DNA of 11,389 bases from DAOUBA01 sp034432855 (lineage in GTDB: Bacteria > Chloroflexota > Anaerolineae > B4-G1). Both the position numbers and the translations under genes were made by a program. The stretch is from assembly GCA_034432855.1 (NCBI GenBank), contig DAOUBA010000150.1:1-11389 (forward strand), in the 5' to 3' direction. The first letter of the stretch is position 1; each line of letters begins with the position of its first letter. The notes beneath the pieces are model-generated. The model ran no database searches. It was not told the origin of the DNA and was given only the letters and a program-made list of their open reading frames with translations. Shown in pieces: positions 1-7,744 of this stretch.

Positions 1-1
1 C

Positions 2-661
2 CCCCCCCTCTACTGGGTGGACTCACTGGCCTGCGAGGGTTGCGCCGCCTGCTTTTACCGATGCCCCATCGAAGCGATTCGGATGGAGGAGCAGCAGGCC
101 GGGCAGTGGTTCCGTTCCGCGACCCGCTTCGGGCCGCTCTTCCACGCCCACCTCTTCGCCGGACAGGAGAACTCGGGCAAGTTGGTCACGCTGGTCAAGC
201 AGCAGGCGCGGCTGCTGGGCCAAAACAGCGGTGCAGCGCTGCTTCTGATAGACGGCCCGCCGGGCATCGGCTGCCCGGTCATCTCGGCCAGCGCCGGGGC
301 CGACCTGGCGCTGCACGTCGTCGAGCCGACCGTCTCCGGCGTGCACGACCTGGAGCGCATATTGGCGACGACCGATCACTTTGGCGTGCCATCGCTGGTG
401 GCGATCAACAAGGCCGACCTGAATCCCAAGCGGGCAGGGGAGATCGCCGCCTTTTGCGCGGCGCGCGGCATCGTGGTCGCCGGCCGCATCCCTTACGACG
501 ACGCCGTGACCGAGGCGATGGTGCAGGGCCGGCCGGTTACGGAACATGCCGACGGCCCGGTGAGCGAGGCGCTGCGGGAGGTGTGGCAGCAGATCAAGCA
601 GCAGCTGCTCGCCGATGGCGCAGGAGAGGGACGCAACGAGCCCAGGCCCTGGCCGGGTTAG
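2..661 (+). CDS. MinD/Mrp-superfamily ATPase with inserted 4Fe-4S ferredoxin domain (5' truncated by window edge)
   Basis: The frame is open from base 2, so the N-terminal half with the P-loop Walker A lies outside the window. The GTG at 17 is in frame but falls just before the ferredoxin motif and is probably internal. About 219 residues are visible. Near the left end is a C-x2-C-x2-C-x3-C-P motif (CEGCAACFYRCP, visible residues 11-22), the signature of a bacterial ferredoxin 4Fe-4S site. A GQENSGKLVTLVK segment (54-66) and the Walker-B-like LLLIDGPPGIGCPVIS (80-95) follow. The VVEPTVSGVHDL and INKADLN stretches are typical of the MinD/NifH-like family whose ferredoxin domain is inserted in the ATPase. 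Members are linked to Fe-S cluster or metal-cofactor handling and often occur as adjacent pairs; the partner, if any, is upstream. The exact substrate is unknown. The gene is convergent with galT, 43 bp away. Confidence 0.88.
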   Translation, partial: PPLYWVDSLACEGCAACFYRCPIEAIRMEEQQAGQWFRSATRFGPLFHAHLFAGQENSGKLVTLVKQQARLLGQNSGAALLLIDGPPGIGCPVISASAGADLALHVVEPTVSGVHDLERILATTDHFGVPSLVAINKADLNPKRAGEIAAFCAARGIVVAGRIPYDDAVTEAMVQGRPVTEHADGPVSEALREVWQQIKQQLLADGAGEGRNEPRPWPG

Positions 662-704
662 GAACTGAGCGTGGACACCCCGGCAGAAGGTGCGTAGACT
701 GTCA

Positions 705-1781
705 TCAGGCACGGTCCCGATAGTGTGTCTCCGGCAATGCCCGCAGCCGCTCGGCAGCCTGCTCGGCAGTGAGGTCGCGCTGCGCCTCGGCCAGCATCTC
801 GTAGCCGACCATGAATTTCTTGACGGTGGCGGAGCGCAGGAGCGGCGGGTAAAAGTGGGCGTGGAGTTGCCAATGGGCGCAGGGGTAAGGCCCGTCCTTA
901 CCCCTATTGAGGGCATGCACAAGGCCCGCCCAAGGGGCGCCGTGCCAGCCCATTGAGTAGGGGAACGAGGTCTCGAAGAGGTTGTCGTAGCGGGTGAGCA
1001 GCCGCTTGAGAATGTGCGCCAGGGCATTGCGCTCAGCATCGTCCAGGTCGGGCAGACGGAGGACGTGGCGGCGCGGTAAGAGCAGCGTCTCGAAAGGCCA
1101 GATAGCCCAATAGGGTACGACGACCAGCCAGTGCTCGTTCTCGACGACAATGCGCTCTTGCCGCTCGGCCTCCAGCGCGGCGTAGACCACCAGCAACGGC
1201 TCGCCGTGCTCTGCCAGATACTCGCGCTGCCGGGCGTCCTCTTTGGCCGGCTCGTTGGGCAGCACGCTCCCCGCCCAAATCTGCCCGTGCGGATGGGGAT
1301 CGGAGCAGCCCATAATCGCCCCTTTGTTCTCGAACACCTGCACCCACGTGTACCGCTCACCCAGTTCCACCGTCTGTTCGGCCCACACGTCCACCACACG
1401 GCGAATCCCTTCTACCGGCATCTCCGGTAGGGTGAGGTCGTGGCGCGGCGAGAAGCAGACGACGCGGCAGGTACCCTGTTCGCCTTCGGCGCGCAACAGA
1501 GGATGAAGAGCGATGGCGGCCTGGGGCGTATCGGGCAGGAGCGCGGCAAAGTCGTTGGTAAAGACGTAGGTGCCCTCGTACTGTGGGTTTCGCGCGCCGC
1601 TCGCCCGCGTGTTGCCCGGACAGAGATGACAGGCCGGGTCGTACTGCGGGCGGGTCTCCTGCGGCGGCTTTTCCACCTGGCCGCGCCAGGGCCGCCTGGT
1701 GCGCTGCGGCGAGACGAGGATCCAATCGCCGGTCAACGGGTTGTAGCGACGATGAGGATGCTCGGATGGCTCGAATTTCAT
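705..1781 (-). CDS. galT: galactose-1-phosphate uridylyltransferase (GalT)
   Basis: This cytoplasmic Leloir-pathway enzyme swaps UMP between UDP-glucose and galactose-1-phosphate. At 358 residues it is close to the usual length (~350). The active-site motif NKGAIMGCSDPHPHGQIW (152-169) holds the HPH pair; by family knowledge His165 is the nucleophile uridylylated in the ping-pong mechanism and His163 is a metal ligand. C51-x2-C54 and His114 match the zinc site of the E. coli type. HWQLHAHFYPPLLRSA (303-318) carries the C-terminal HxH site. From there the tail closely resembles my memory of E. coli GalT (FMVGYEMLAEAQRDLTAEQA). No galK, galE or galM lies nearby, so it appears as a single-gene unit. 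The ATG at 1781 is chosen because conserved N-terminal sequence (RYNPLTGDWILVSP) begins just after it; no Shine-Dalgarno is visible, in line with the promoter placement described separately. Confidence 0.97.
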   Translation of the reverse strand: MKFEPSEHPHRRYNPLTGDWILVSPQRTRRPWRGQVEKPPQETRPQYDPACHLCPGNTRASGARNPQYEGTYVFTNDFAALLPDTPQAAIALHPLLRAEGEQGTCRVVCFSPRHDLTLPEMPVEGIRRVVDVWAEQTVELGERYTWVQVFENKGAIMGCSDPHPHGQIWAGSVLPNEPAKEDARQREYLAEHGEPLLVVYAALEAERQERIVVENEHWLVVVPYWAIWPFETLLLPRRHVLRLPDLDDAERNALAHILKRLLTRYDNLFETSFPYSMGWHGAPWAGLVHALNRGKDGPYPCAHWQLHAHFYPPLLRSATVKKFMVGYEMLAEAQRDLTAEQAAERLRALPETHYRDRA

Positions 1782-1788
1782 AGAGACG

Positions 1789-1816
1789 AGTATACCGCAG
1801 ATTTACCGACTGGCAA
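1789..1816 (-). promoter_or_regulatory. predicted sigma-70 type promoter of galT, apparently leaderless
   Basis: On the minus strand there is a TTGCCA -35 box (1811-1816) and a TATACT -10 box (1789-1794), separated by 16 bp. Each matches the consensus at five of six positions. The ATG begins seven bases after the -10 box, so initiation at the usual distance would fall at or next to the A of the start codon. That predicts a leaderless mRNA and explains the missing Shine-Dalgarno. This is read by eye and not confirmed by transcript data. Confidence 0.6.
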
Positions 1817-1850
1817 AATCGGCAGAATGTGGGAGAATGATCGGTGACCG

Positions 1851-3020
1851 ATGAACGACGACCAACCCGTAGCCGTGTATGTGCATATCCCTTTCTGTCG
1901 GGCGCGGTGCGCGTATTGCGATTTCAACACCTACGCCGGACTGGACGACCTGATCCCGCCCTACGTCGCGGCGGTTTGCCGAGAAATCGCCGCAGCAGGC
2001 GAACGGTGGGGGCATCTGGCCGTGCCGACGGTCTACTTTGGCGGCGGCACCCCCTCGCTCCTGCCACTCGACCTCCTTGCCAACATTCTTCACACATCAC
2101 GCATCACGTTTCACGTTCTACGTGACGCCGAAGTGACGCTAGAAGCCAACCCAGGCACCGTCACGTTAGCGTATTTACGCCGTCTGCGCGCACTCGGCTT
2201 CAACCGGCTCAGCCTGGGGGTACAATCGGCGCGCGCGGACGAACTGCGGCTGCTGGGGCGCATTCACACGTGGCAGGATGTAGTCGAGGCAGTCGCCTGG
2301 GCGCGCGAGGCGGGGTTCACTAACCTCAATCTCGATCTCATCTTCGGTCTGCCGGGGCAGAGCCTTGCCCACTGGCGCGAGACGTTGGAGGCCGCGCTGG
2401 CTCTGGCGCCGGAGCACCTCTCGCTCTATAGCCTGACCATCGAGGAAGGAACGCCGCTGGCCGGGCGCATCGCCGCCGGCGACCTGCCCGCGCCCGACGA
2501 TGACCTGGCAGCGGAGATGTACGAGGAGGCGGAGTCGAGGCTGGCGGAAGACGGCTTTGAGCATTATGAGGTTTCGAACTGGGCAAGGATGAATCAGCGA
2601 TCGAACACCCAAACTTCCAACTTCCAATGCCATCACAATCTCGTCTACTGGCGCAACGAGCCGTGGTTGGGATTCGGGGCGGGAGCGCATTCGTGGATAG
2701 AGGGGAAACGTTGGGCCAACATGCGCCATCCTCGGGATTACATCGCGGCGTTGGAGGCAAGACGCTCGCCGGTAGTCGAGGCGGAGGAGATCGGGCGACG
2801 CACCGAGATGGGCGAGACGATGATGCTGGGGCTGCGTCTCGCAGATGGGGTAAGCGACGCTCGCTTTCGCTCGCGCTTCGGCGTAGGGCTGGAAGAGACT
2901 TTTGGCAGGGAACTGGCCGAATTGCGCGACCTGGGTCTGCTCGAGTGGGATGGGAACGTGGCCCGCCTGACGGCGCGCGGGCGACTGTTGGGCAATCAAG
3001 TGTTCGCACGGTTTGTGTGA
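1851..3020 (+). CDS. hemW: radical SAM heme chaperone HemW (coproporphyrinogen-III-oxidase-like)
   Basis: The 389-residue protein begins with YVHIPFCRARCAYCDF (10-25). C16-x3-C20-x2-C23 is the radical-SAM 4Fe-4S motif, with F25 where the true oxidase HemN has a fourth Cys. GGGTP (64-68) is the SAM-binding loop, and EANPGT and LIFGLPGQ are family landmarks. HNLVYW (262-267) fits the HNxxYW motif reported for HemW, so a heme-trafficking chaperone is favoured over HemN. A C-terminal HemN_C-like wing follows (about 310-385). No good Shine-Dalgarno precedes ATG 1851; GGGAG at 1831 is too far, and no better in-frame start was found. Two oddities: the coding sequence for residues 82-91 is a run of heptamers, and residues 247-259 (MNQRSNTQTSNFQ) are a longer linker than usual between NWAR and the HN motif, also encoded by a heptamer repeat. 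The gene is divergent from galT. Confidence 0.95.
   Translation: MNDDQPVAVYVHIPFCRARCAYCDFNTYAGLDDLIPPYVAAVCREIAAAGERWGHLAVPTVYFGGGTPSLLPLDLLANILHTSRITFHVLRDAEVTLEANPGTVTLAYLRRLRALGFNRLSLGVQSARADELRLLGRIHTWQDVVEAVAWAREAGFTNLNLDLIFGLPGQSLAHWRETLEAALALAPEHLSLYSLTIEEGTPLAGRIAAGDLPAPDDDLAAEMYEEAESRLAEDGFEHYEVSNWARMNQRSNTQTSNFQCHHNLVYWRNEPWLGFGAGAHSWIEGKRWANMRHPRDYIAALEARRSPVVEAEEIGRRTEMGETMMLGLRLADGVSDARFRSRFGVGLEETFGRELAELRDLGLLEWDGNVARLTARGRLLGNQVFARFV
2095..2122 (+). repeat. four degenerate 7-bp tandem repeats inside hemW
   Basis: Four consecutive heptamers read catcacg, catcacg, tttcacg, ttctacg (consensus about YWTCACG). They lie in frame within hemW and encode the linker before the conserved AEVTLEANPGT strand. 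The reverse strand gives CGTGAAACGTGATGCG-type sequence. The reading frame is preserved and the segment seems to be of normal HemW length, so the repeat may have replaced rather than lengthened the protein segment. Confidence 0.6.
2613..2626 (+). repeat. tandem 7-bp repeat (acttcca x2) inside hemW linker
   Basis: Two exact heptamers acttcca are preceded by an A-rich, Ser/Asn/Gln-encoding stretch. They lie in the segment coding for residues 247-259, where most HemW proteins, from memory, have only about four residues between NWAR and the (C/H)HN motif. It therefore looks like an in-frame loop insertion of roughly 27 bp. Confidence 0.5.
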
Positions 3021-3196
3021 GCACAGCCTCTCGCAGGGGGACGCCTCGCAATTCCCGCGATTTCTAACGATTTTCTAGCGAATCGCTTATGTAATTCTTA
3101 GTTTTCTGCCTTAAATAGTTCGAGTGTGGCAAGTCGAAAGGCAACGAACGGCCTGTCCCGAATCATCCTACATTTGGTACGCCGAAGGAGGTAGAC
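3021..3196 (+). promoter_or_regulatory. AT-rich leader upstream of the NEW3/ABC/HtrA operon
   Basis: This 176-bp gap contains the most AT-rich stretch of the window (about 3060-3120), as expected for a promoter region heading the downstream four-gene run. No confident -35/-10 pair was found; TTAAAT at 3111-3116 is the best -10-like box but lacks a good -35. A weak hairpin could form between GCGATT (3057-3062) and AATCGC (3081-3086). It lies just after hemW but has no T tract after the stem. A strong Shine-Dalgarno, AAGGAGGT (3185-3192), sits four bases before ATG 3197 and fixes the next gene's start. Confidence 0.4.
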
Positions 3197-4360
3197 ATGC
3201 GAACTTTCACCACATTGGCAATCCTATTATTCGTGATTTGTACGCCCGTGCTGGCCCAAGAGGGGGATCAGCCGATCTCCCCAACGCCCCAACCCCTGAC
3301 GCTCTTTACCCGCTATCCGGCGCAAGAAATCGCCGTCGGTGAAAACGCCACCTTCGACCTCACCCTGCGTGGCGGCAAGTCACAGACCGTGTGGCTGGAG
3401 GTGCAAGACCTGCCCGATGGCTGGACGGCCGTCTTCAGAGGAGGGGGCAGGGTCGTTCGGGCAGCCTATGTCGAAGCCGAGAACAATACGACCGTGGACC
3501 TCAGGCTGGAACTGCCCCAAGATGTCCAGGCCGATACTTATCGCTTCACGGTTGTTGCCCGCGGCGAGGATGAGCGGGCGCAATTGCCCATCGAGTTGAC
3601 GATCAAGGAAAAATTGCCGCCCAGACTGACGTTCGAGGTTGATCTGCCCACGCTGCGGGGCACACCGGACACCAATTTCCGCTTCAACGTCACGCTGAGG
3701 AACGAGGGTAACGAAGACCTTTCGGTCAATTTGACGGCCAATGCGCCACCCGAATTCCTGGTGACCCTTAAGACAGGGGGTCAAGAAGTAACCAGTATCC
3801 CCATCGGTGCAAACGAATCGAAACAACTGAGCGTCGAAGCCAAGGCCTTCGGCGAGGTGCCGGCGGGCACATATCAGTTCGACGTACAGGCGCAGGGCGG
3901 CGATGTGCAGGCTACGACGACGCTGTTTGCCGAAGTGGTCGGCAAAGCGGAGTTGAGCCTGGCCGCTCCGGACGGACGGCTCTCGGCGCAGGTGCGGGCC
4001 GGAGAAGAGACGCCGATCTCTCTGCTCTTGATCAACACCGGTAGCGCACCGGTATATAACGTCGAAATGGACGCGACTCCGCCGGTTGGATGGGAGGTAA
4101 AATTCGAACCGGAACGGATCGCCGAGGTGGCAGCAGGCGGACAAGTCGAAGTCACGGCACGGCTTCGTCCCGCCAAGCAGGCGGTTGCCGGCGACTATAT
4201 GGTCTCCTTCCTCGCCCGCCCGGAAGGGGCGGCCAGCGAATCGGCCGAGTTCCGCATCACCGTGCGCACTTCTACTCTGTGGGGTATCGTTGGCGTCGGG
4301 CTGATCGCCGTAGCGGTGATCATCGTGGGATTGGCCGTCACGCGCTTTGGCCGTCGGTGA
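3197..4360 (+). CDS. secreted, C-terminally anchored NEW3-domain protein (COG1470-like)
   Basis: The 387-residue protein starts with a signal peptide (hydrophobic core 5-19, likely cut after VLA at 20). Three tandem beta-sandwich repeats follow at about 35-137, 142-247 and 251-357, each with the pattern of a 'F.L.L.N.G' strand, a 'P.GW.V' turn and a 'AGTY.F.V' strand typical of NEW3 / NPCBM-associated domains. A single membrane helix (361-383) and the basic tail TRFGRR close it, so the body faces outward. Such proteins are known beside ABC-2 transporters, but their ligand is unknown; carbohydrate or envelope binding is a guess from the fold. The start is set by a strong Shine-Dalgarno. Its stop is followed directly by the ribosome-binding site of the ABC ATPase, so the two are surely co-transcribed. 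Confidence 0.85.
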   Translation: MRTFTTLAILLFVICTPVLAQEGDQPISPTPQPLTLFTRYPAQEIAVGENATFDLTLRGGKSQTVWLEVQDLPDGWTAVFRGGGRVVRAAYVEAENNTTVDLRLELPQDVQADTYRFTVVARGEDERAQLPIELTIKEKLPPRLTFEVDLPTLRGTPDTNFRFNVTLRNEGNEDLSVNLTANAPPEFLVTLKTGGQEVTSIPIGANESKQLSVEAKAFGEVPAGTYQFDVQAQGGDVQATTTLFAEVVGKAELSLAAPDGRLSAQVRAGEETPISLLLINTGSAPVYNVEMDATPPVGWEVKFEPERIAEVAAGGQVEVTARLRPAKQAVAGDYMVSFLARPEGAASESAEFRITVRTSTLWGIVGVGLIAVAVIIVGLAVTRFGRR

Positions 4361-4371
4361 GGAGGTGGTGG

Positions 4372-5319
4372 ATGAGTAAAATCGTCCTGGAAAGTCAAGG
4401 TCTGACCAAGCGGTACAACGGGTTCGTCGCGGTGGAGAACCTGGACCTGACCGTACACCAGGGCGAGGTGTTCGGGTTACTCGGCCCCAACGGGGCGGGC
4501 AAGACGACGACGATCCTGATGCTCCTCGGCCTTACCGAACCGACAGCAGGGAGCGTGCGAGTATTGGGCTTCGACCCAGTGCGTCAACCGCTGATGGTCA
4601 AAGCGCGCGTAGGCTACCTGCCCGAGCAACTCGGCTTCTACGAGTGGCTCACCGCCCGAGAGAATATGACTTATACGGCAAGGCTCAACGGCTTGTCCAG
4701 GAGCGAGGCCCAGGCGCGTATCAGCGCAGCGTTGGCCCAGGTAGGACTGGAAGACGTTGCCGACCACCGTGTGGCGACGTTCTCGCGGGGGATGCGCCAG
4801 CGGCTGGGCGTGGCCGATGTGTTGATCAAGCAACCTCAACTCATCATCATGGATGAACCGACGCAGGGGCTAGACCCGGAGGGCGCACACGAGTTTCTGG
4901 ACATCATTCGTCGCCTCAAGAGCGAGGGCATCACCATCCTGCTCTGTTCACACTTGCTCCATCAGGTACAGGCGGTGTGCGATCGGGTGGGCCTCTTTCA
5001 CCGTGGTCACATGGTGCTGGAGGGCACGGTCAGGGAACTGGCCCAACAGGTCTTGGGCGGAGGATACCGCATCCATCTGGAAGTCGAAGGCCCCGATGGT
5101 CTGGAGGAACCCCTGCGCCGGCTCGACGGTGTGCAGAATGTCCGGCGGTATGATAAGCGGTATGAACTGGAGGCCCAGGATGATCTGCGCGCCGAGGCAG
5201 CCAAAGCCGTGGTAGAAGCCGGCGGCCGTTTGCTCTCTCTGGCGGTCGAAGCGCCCAGCCTGGACGAGGTCTACACCCGTTATTTCCAACAGGGGGGAGC
5301 ACGAGATGACACGGACTGA
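4372..5319 (+). CDS. ABC transporter ATP-binding protein (ABC-2 exporter type)
   Basis: The 315-residue ATPase has all nucleotide-binding motifs: Walker A GPNGAGKTT (38-46), Q-loop Gln86, a signature variant FSRGMRQRLG (137-146), Walker B LIIMDEP (157-163), D-loop GLD and H-loop His194. After the ABC domain, residues 230-310 form a DUF4162-like C-terminal domain (HLEVEG...SLDEVYTRYF), usual in drug- or polymer-export ATPases such as CcmA/NosF relatives. ATG 4372 is chosen over upstream in-frame codons because GGAGG at 4361-4365 precedes it and the conserved beta strand begins at residue 3; starting earlier would overlap the NEW3 gene heavily. The 3' end overlaps the permease start by 14 nt. 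It should energise the permease encoded next; the substrate is unknown. Confidence 0.95.
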   Translation: MSKIVLESQGLTKRYNGFVAVENLDLTVHQGEVFGLLGPNGAGKTTTILMLLGLTEPTAGSVRVLGFDPVRQPLMVKARVGYLPEQLGFYEWLTARENMTYTARLNGLSRSEAQARISAALAQVGLEDVADHRVATFSRGMRQRLGVADVLIKQPQLIIMDEPTQGLDPEGAHEFLDIIRRLKSEGITILLCSHLLHQVQAVCDRVGLFHRGHMVLEGTVRELAQQVLGGGYRIHLEVEGPDGLEEPLRRLDGVQNVRRYDKRYELEAQDDLRAEAAKAVVEAGGRLLSLAVEAPSLDEVYTRYFQQGGARDDTD

Positions 5320-6286
5320 ACAACCGAAACGAAGCCGCATACGCGAGGGCTCACCGTGGACGGGCCTATGGGCCGTCGTGACCAAGGAGATGGCCGATCA
5401 TCTGACCAGCGTACGGATGCTGGTCCTGGAAATCCTGACGCTGTTGACGGCGGTTGGCACGGTGTACGTCGCCGCACAGAACCTGCGCAACTCTGGACAG
5501 GAGCGGTTTCTCTTTCTCAGGCTCTTTACCACGTCGCAGGATCCGGTGCCGGCATTCGTCGGCTTCCTCGGCTTTTTGGTGCCCCTCATCGCTATCGCTA
5601 TGGCCTTCGACGCGGTGAACGGCGAGTTCAATCAACGCACGATTGCACGGGTGCTGGCTCAACCCGTCTACCGGGATGCGCTCTTGTTGGGCAAGTTTCT
5701 GGCCGGGCTGTTCACGCTGGCCCTGGTGCTGACGGCCATCTGGCTGCTCATCATCGGGTTGGGCATCCTGGTATTGGGCGTACCGCCCAGCGGCGAGGAA
5801 GTCGCGCGAGGGCTGATCTTCCTGATGGCGACCGTCGCCTACGGCGGTATCTGGATGGCGCTGGCCATCGTCTTTTCCATCGTCTTCCGCCAGCCGGCCA
5901 CGACTGCACTGGCCGCTATCGCCGTGTGGCTCTTCTTCACCATCTTCTGGTCCATCATCGCCGAACTGCTGGCCCAATCCCTGTATCCCATCCGGTCCGG
6001 CTCGCTCGAGGAACAGATCGGCCAGATTCAACTCGAGATGACCCTGACGCGCATATCGCCCAACACGCTGTATACCGAGGTCATCCTGGCAATGCTCAAC
6101 CCGGCGGTACGTTCGCTGGGCCTGATACTCCCCATTCAACTGCACGGCGCAATCTTGGGCGCGCCGCTACCCCTGGGGCAGAGCGCGACGCTCATCTGGC
6201 CGCAGATGACCGGGCTGTGCGCCGCGGTGGTGCTGTTGTTTGCAGTAGGGTATGTGCTCTTTCAGCGTCAGGAGATCCGCGCGTAA
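5306..6286 (+). CDS. ABC-2 family transporter permease
   Basis: The 326-residue integral membrane protein has a short basic cytoplasmic start and about six hydrophobic helices (roughly 37-56, 81-101, 127-157, 168-194, 198-222 and 298-318). A hydrophilic segment (228-255) precedes a less hydrophobic stretch. The segment FDAVNGEFNQRTIARVLAQPVYR (starting near residue 101), followed by LLLGKFLAGL, is the typical ABC-2 'coupling' region of NosY-like permeases. One permease with one ATPase implies homodimers of each. The start overlaps the ATPase stop, with a GGGGGAG Shine-Dalgarno just upstream. With the NEW3 protein it forms an arrangement reminiscent of NosD-NosF-NosY, an outward-facing accessory protein plus ATPase plus permease, though the accessory protein is unrelated to NosD. 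Confidence 0.92.
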   Translation: MTRTEQPKRSRIREGSPWTGLWAVVTKEMADHLTSVRMLVLEILTLLTAVGTVYVAAQNLRNSGQERFLFLRLFTTSQDPVPAFVGFLGFLVPLIAIAMAFDAVNGEFNQRTIARVLAQPVYRDALLLGKFLAGLFTLALVLTAIWLLIIGLGILVLGVPPSGEEVARGLIFLMATVAYGGIWMALAIVFSIVFRQPATTALAAIAVWLFFTIFWSIIAELLAQSLYPIRSGSLEEQIGQIQLEMTLTRISPNTLYTEVILAMLNPAVRSLGLILPIQLHGAILGAPLPLGQSATLIWPQMTGLCAAVVLLFAVGYVLFQRQEIRA

Positions 6287-6325
6287 ACATAGCGCGGCCT
6301 CCCGCAACCCAATCTGGAAGCCGAG

Positions 6326-7633
6326 ATGGAAAAACAATCGGGGAAACGACTGATTCGCTGGATCGTGCTCGTCGCTTCGGCGACGGTGTTGCTCACCGTC
6401 GGCTGTCTGGCTGGGCTGTTCCTGGCCCCGTGGCTGGATGACCTCGTCACGCTGACCGGCAAGATACACTTTGGCGTGCTGCCCGGCCACACCCCGCAGC
6501 CACCTGTCGCCGATGCGAGGCCAACCCAGGCAGCGATACCGGCTCCGGGCGTCACGCCGACGCCCCTCCCACCGGTCTTGCTCGAGGACGCCGACGCCGA
6601 AGAACAGCTGGTGGCCGCCATCTACGAACGAGTCGCGCCTTCGGTGGTCTATATTCGCGTCGTGCAGCACGTGGCCGGTGTCGAGGTTCCCAGGATCGAG
6701 ATTCCGGGCTGGCCCGAACCGTACCAGCCGCCGGACCTTTATCGGCAAGGAGAAGGGTCGGGTTTCGTCTGGGATGCCGATGGGCACATTGTGACCAATT
6801 ATCACGTCGTGCAAGGGGCGGAAAAGGTCGAGGTCACCTTCCTCGATGGCACTACGGTTCTTGCCGAAATCGTGGGCAGTGATGCCGACTCAGACCTGGC
6901 GGTGCTCAGGGTGAACCTGCCTGCCGAGCGGCTCCATCCGGTGACATTGGGCGACTCGGATGCCCTCTTTGTAGGGCAACGCACGGTCGCCATCGGCAAT
7001 CCCTTCGGTCAGGAGTGGACGCTGACGACCGGCGTGGTCAGCGCCTTGGGGCGGACGTTGCCTTCGGGCACCAGCCAGTTCAGCATTCCAGAGATGATCC
7101 AGACCGATGCCGCCATCAACCCCGGCAACTCGGGCGGGCCGTTGCTCGACCGCGAGGGTCGGGTGATCGGTGTCAACACCATGATCATCAGCCGGTGGCA
7201 GTCCTCGGCCGGCGTGGGCTTTGCCATCCCCATCAACATCGTCAAACAGATAGTACCCGTGCTGATCGCCGAGGGGCGCTATGCCTATGCCTGGCTGGGC
7301 ATCGTGGGACGCGACCTGGACAGAGACACAGCCCTGGCGATGGATCTGCCGCCCGATCGGCGCGGTGCGCTGGTCGTCGAAGTCACTGCCGACAGCCCTG
7401 CAGCACGAGTCGGCCTGCGAGGATGCGACGAAACCGTCACCATAGACGGCGCCGACATCCCGATCGGCGGCGATGTGATCGTCGCGATAGACGACCAGCC
7501 CGTGGTGGGCATGGACGATCTGATCGTCTACCTGGTCAAAAAGACCCACCCCGGTCAGAAGGTGACGCTCACCGTGCTTCGAGATGGAGAAGAACGCCAG
7601 ATCGCGGTGAGGCTGGGCGAGCGACCACGTTGA
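6326..7633 (+). CDS. membrane-anchored HtrA/DegP-like serine protease with PDZ domain
   Basis: The 435-residue protein belongs to family S1C. An N-terminal membrane helix (about 10-34) anchors it, followed by a Pro/Thr-rich linker (55-86). The trypsin-like domain (about 92-315) carries the catalytic triad His160 (TNYHVV), Asp190 (DSDLAVL) and Ser269 (NPGNSGGPL). A single PDZ domain (about 322-432) contains the inserted GCDETVTIDGADIPIGGDVI segment. It would degrade or refold damaged proteins outside the membrane. GGAAG (6316-6320) lies five bases before ATG 6326. The gap to the permease stop is only 39 bp with no terminator, so it probably shares the NEW3/ABC transcript. This suggests the transporter serves envelope maintenance, but the link rests on proximity only. 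Confidence 0.95.
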   Translation: MEKQSGKRLIRWIVLVASATVLLTVGCLAGLFLAPWLDDLVTLTGKIHFGVLPGHTPQPPVADARPTQAAIPAPGVTPTPLPPVLLEDADAEEQLVAAIYERVAPSVVYIRVVQHVAGVEVPRIEIPGWPEPYQPPDLYRQGEGSGFVWDADGHIVTNYHVVQGAEKVEVTFLDGTTVLAEIVGSDADSDLAVLRVNLPAERLHPVTLGDSDALFVGQRTVAIGNPFGQEWTLTTGVVSALGRTLPSGTSQFSIPEMIQTDAAINPGNSGGPLLDREGRVIGVNTMIISRWQSSAGVGFAIPINIVKQIVPVLIAEGRYAYAWLGIVGRDLDRDTALAMDLPPDRRGALVVEVTADSPAARVGLRGCDETVTIDGADIPIGGDVIVAIDDQPVVGMDDLIVYLVKKTHPGQKVTLTVLRDGEERQIAVRLGERPR

Positions 7634-7666
7634 TCCCCAAGATATAACCCCTTCTGCCCTACCCTC

Positions 7667-7697
7667 GCGCGCCAAGCCGGAGGTTGCACTGGCGCGC
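7667..7697. repeat. perfect 8-bp inverted repeat in the htrA / phosphoesterase gap
   Basis: GCGCGCCA (7667-7674) and TGGCGCGC (7690-7697) are exact reverse complements with a 15-nt loop. The position, 34 bp after the protease stop, suits a terminator or processing hairpin, but no T tract follows, so it does not look like a standard intrinsic terminator. The 149-bp gap around it holds no convincing gene. Confidence 0.45.
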
Positions 7698-7744
7698 CTC
7701 CTGGGCCATTGCCCCAACTGCCACACCGAGAGCGCGGCGCTCAT

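Noticed and set aside
662..704. Shared bidirectional terminator between the convergent ATPase and galT genes
   Set aside because: The 43-bp gap shows no convincing inverted repeat or T tract on either strand.
23..1399. 458-codon minus-strand open frame covering the ATPase and part of galT
   Set aside because: It runs antisense to the ATPase and out of frame with galT, with Trp/Arg/Pro-rich composition typical of shadow frames in GC-rich DNA.
4090..4371. 94-codon N-terminal extension of the ABC ATPase
   Set aside because: It would overlap the NEW3 gene by about 270 bp with Arg/Gly-rich sequence; the ATG at 4372 has a clear Shine-Dalgarno and family-consistent start.
5366..6145. 259-codon minus-strand frame opposite the ABC-2 permease
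   Set aside because: Gln/Asp/Arg-rich low-complexity translation, as expected from antisense reading of a hydrophobic membrane protein; no ribosome site.
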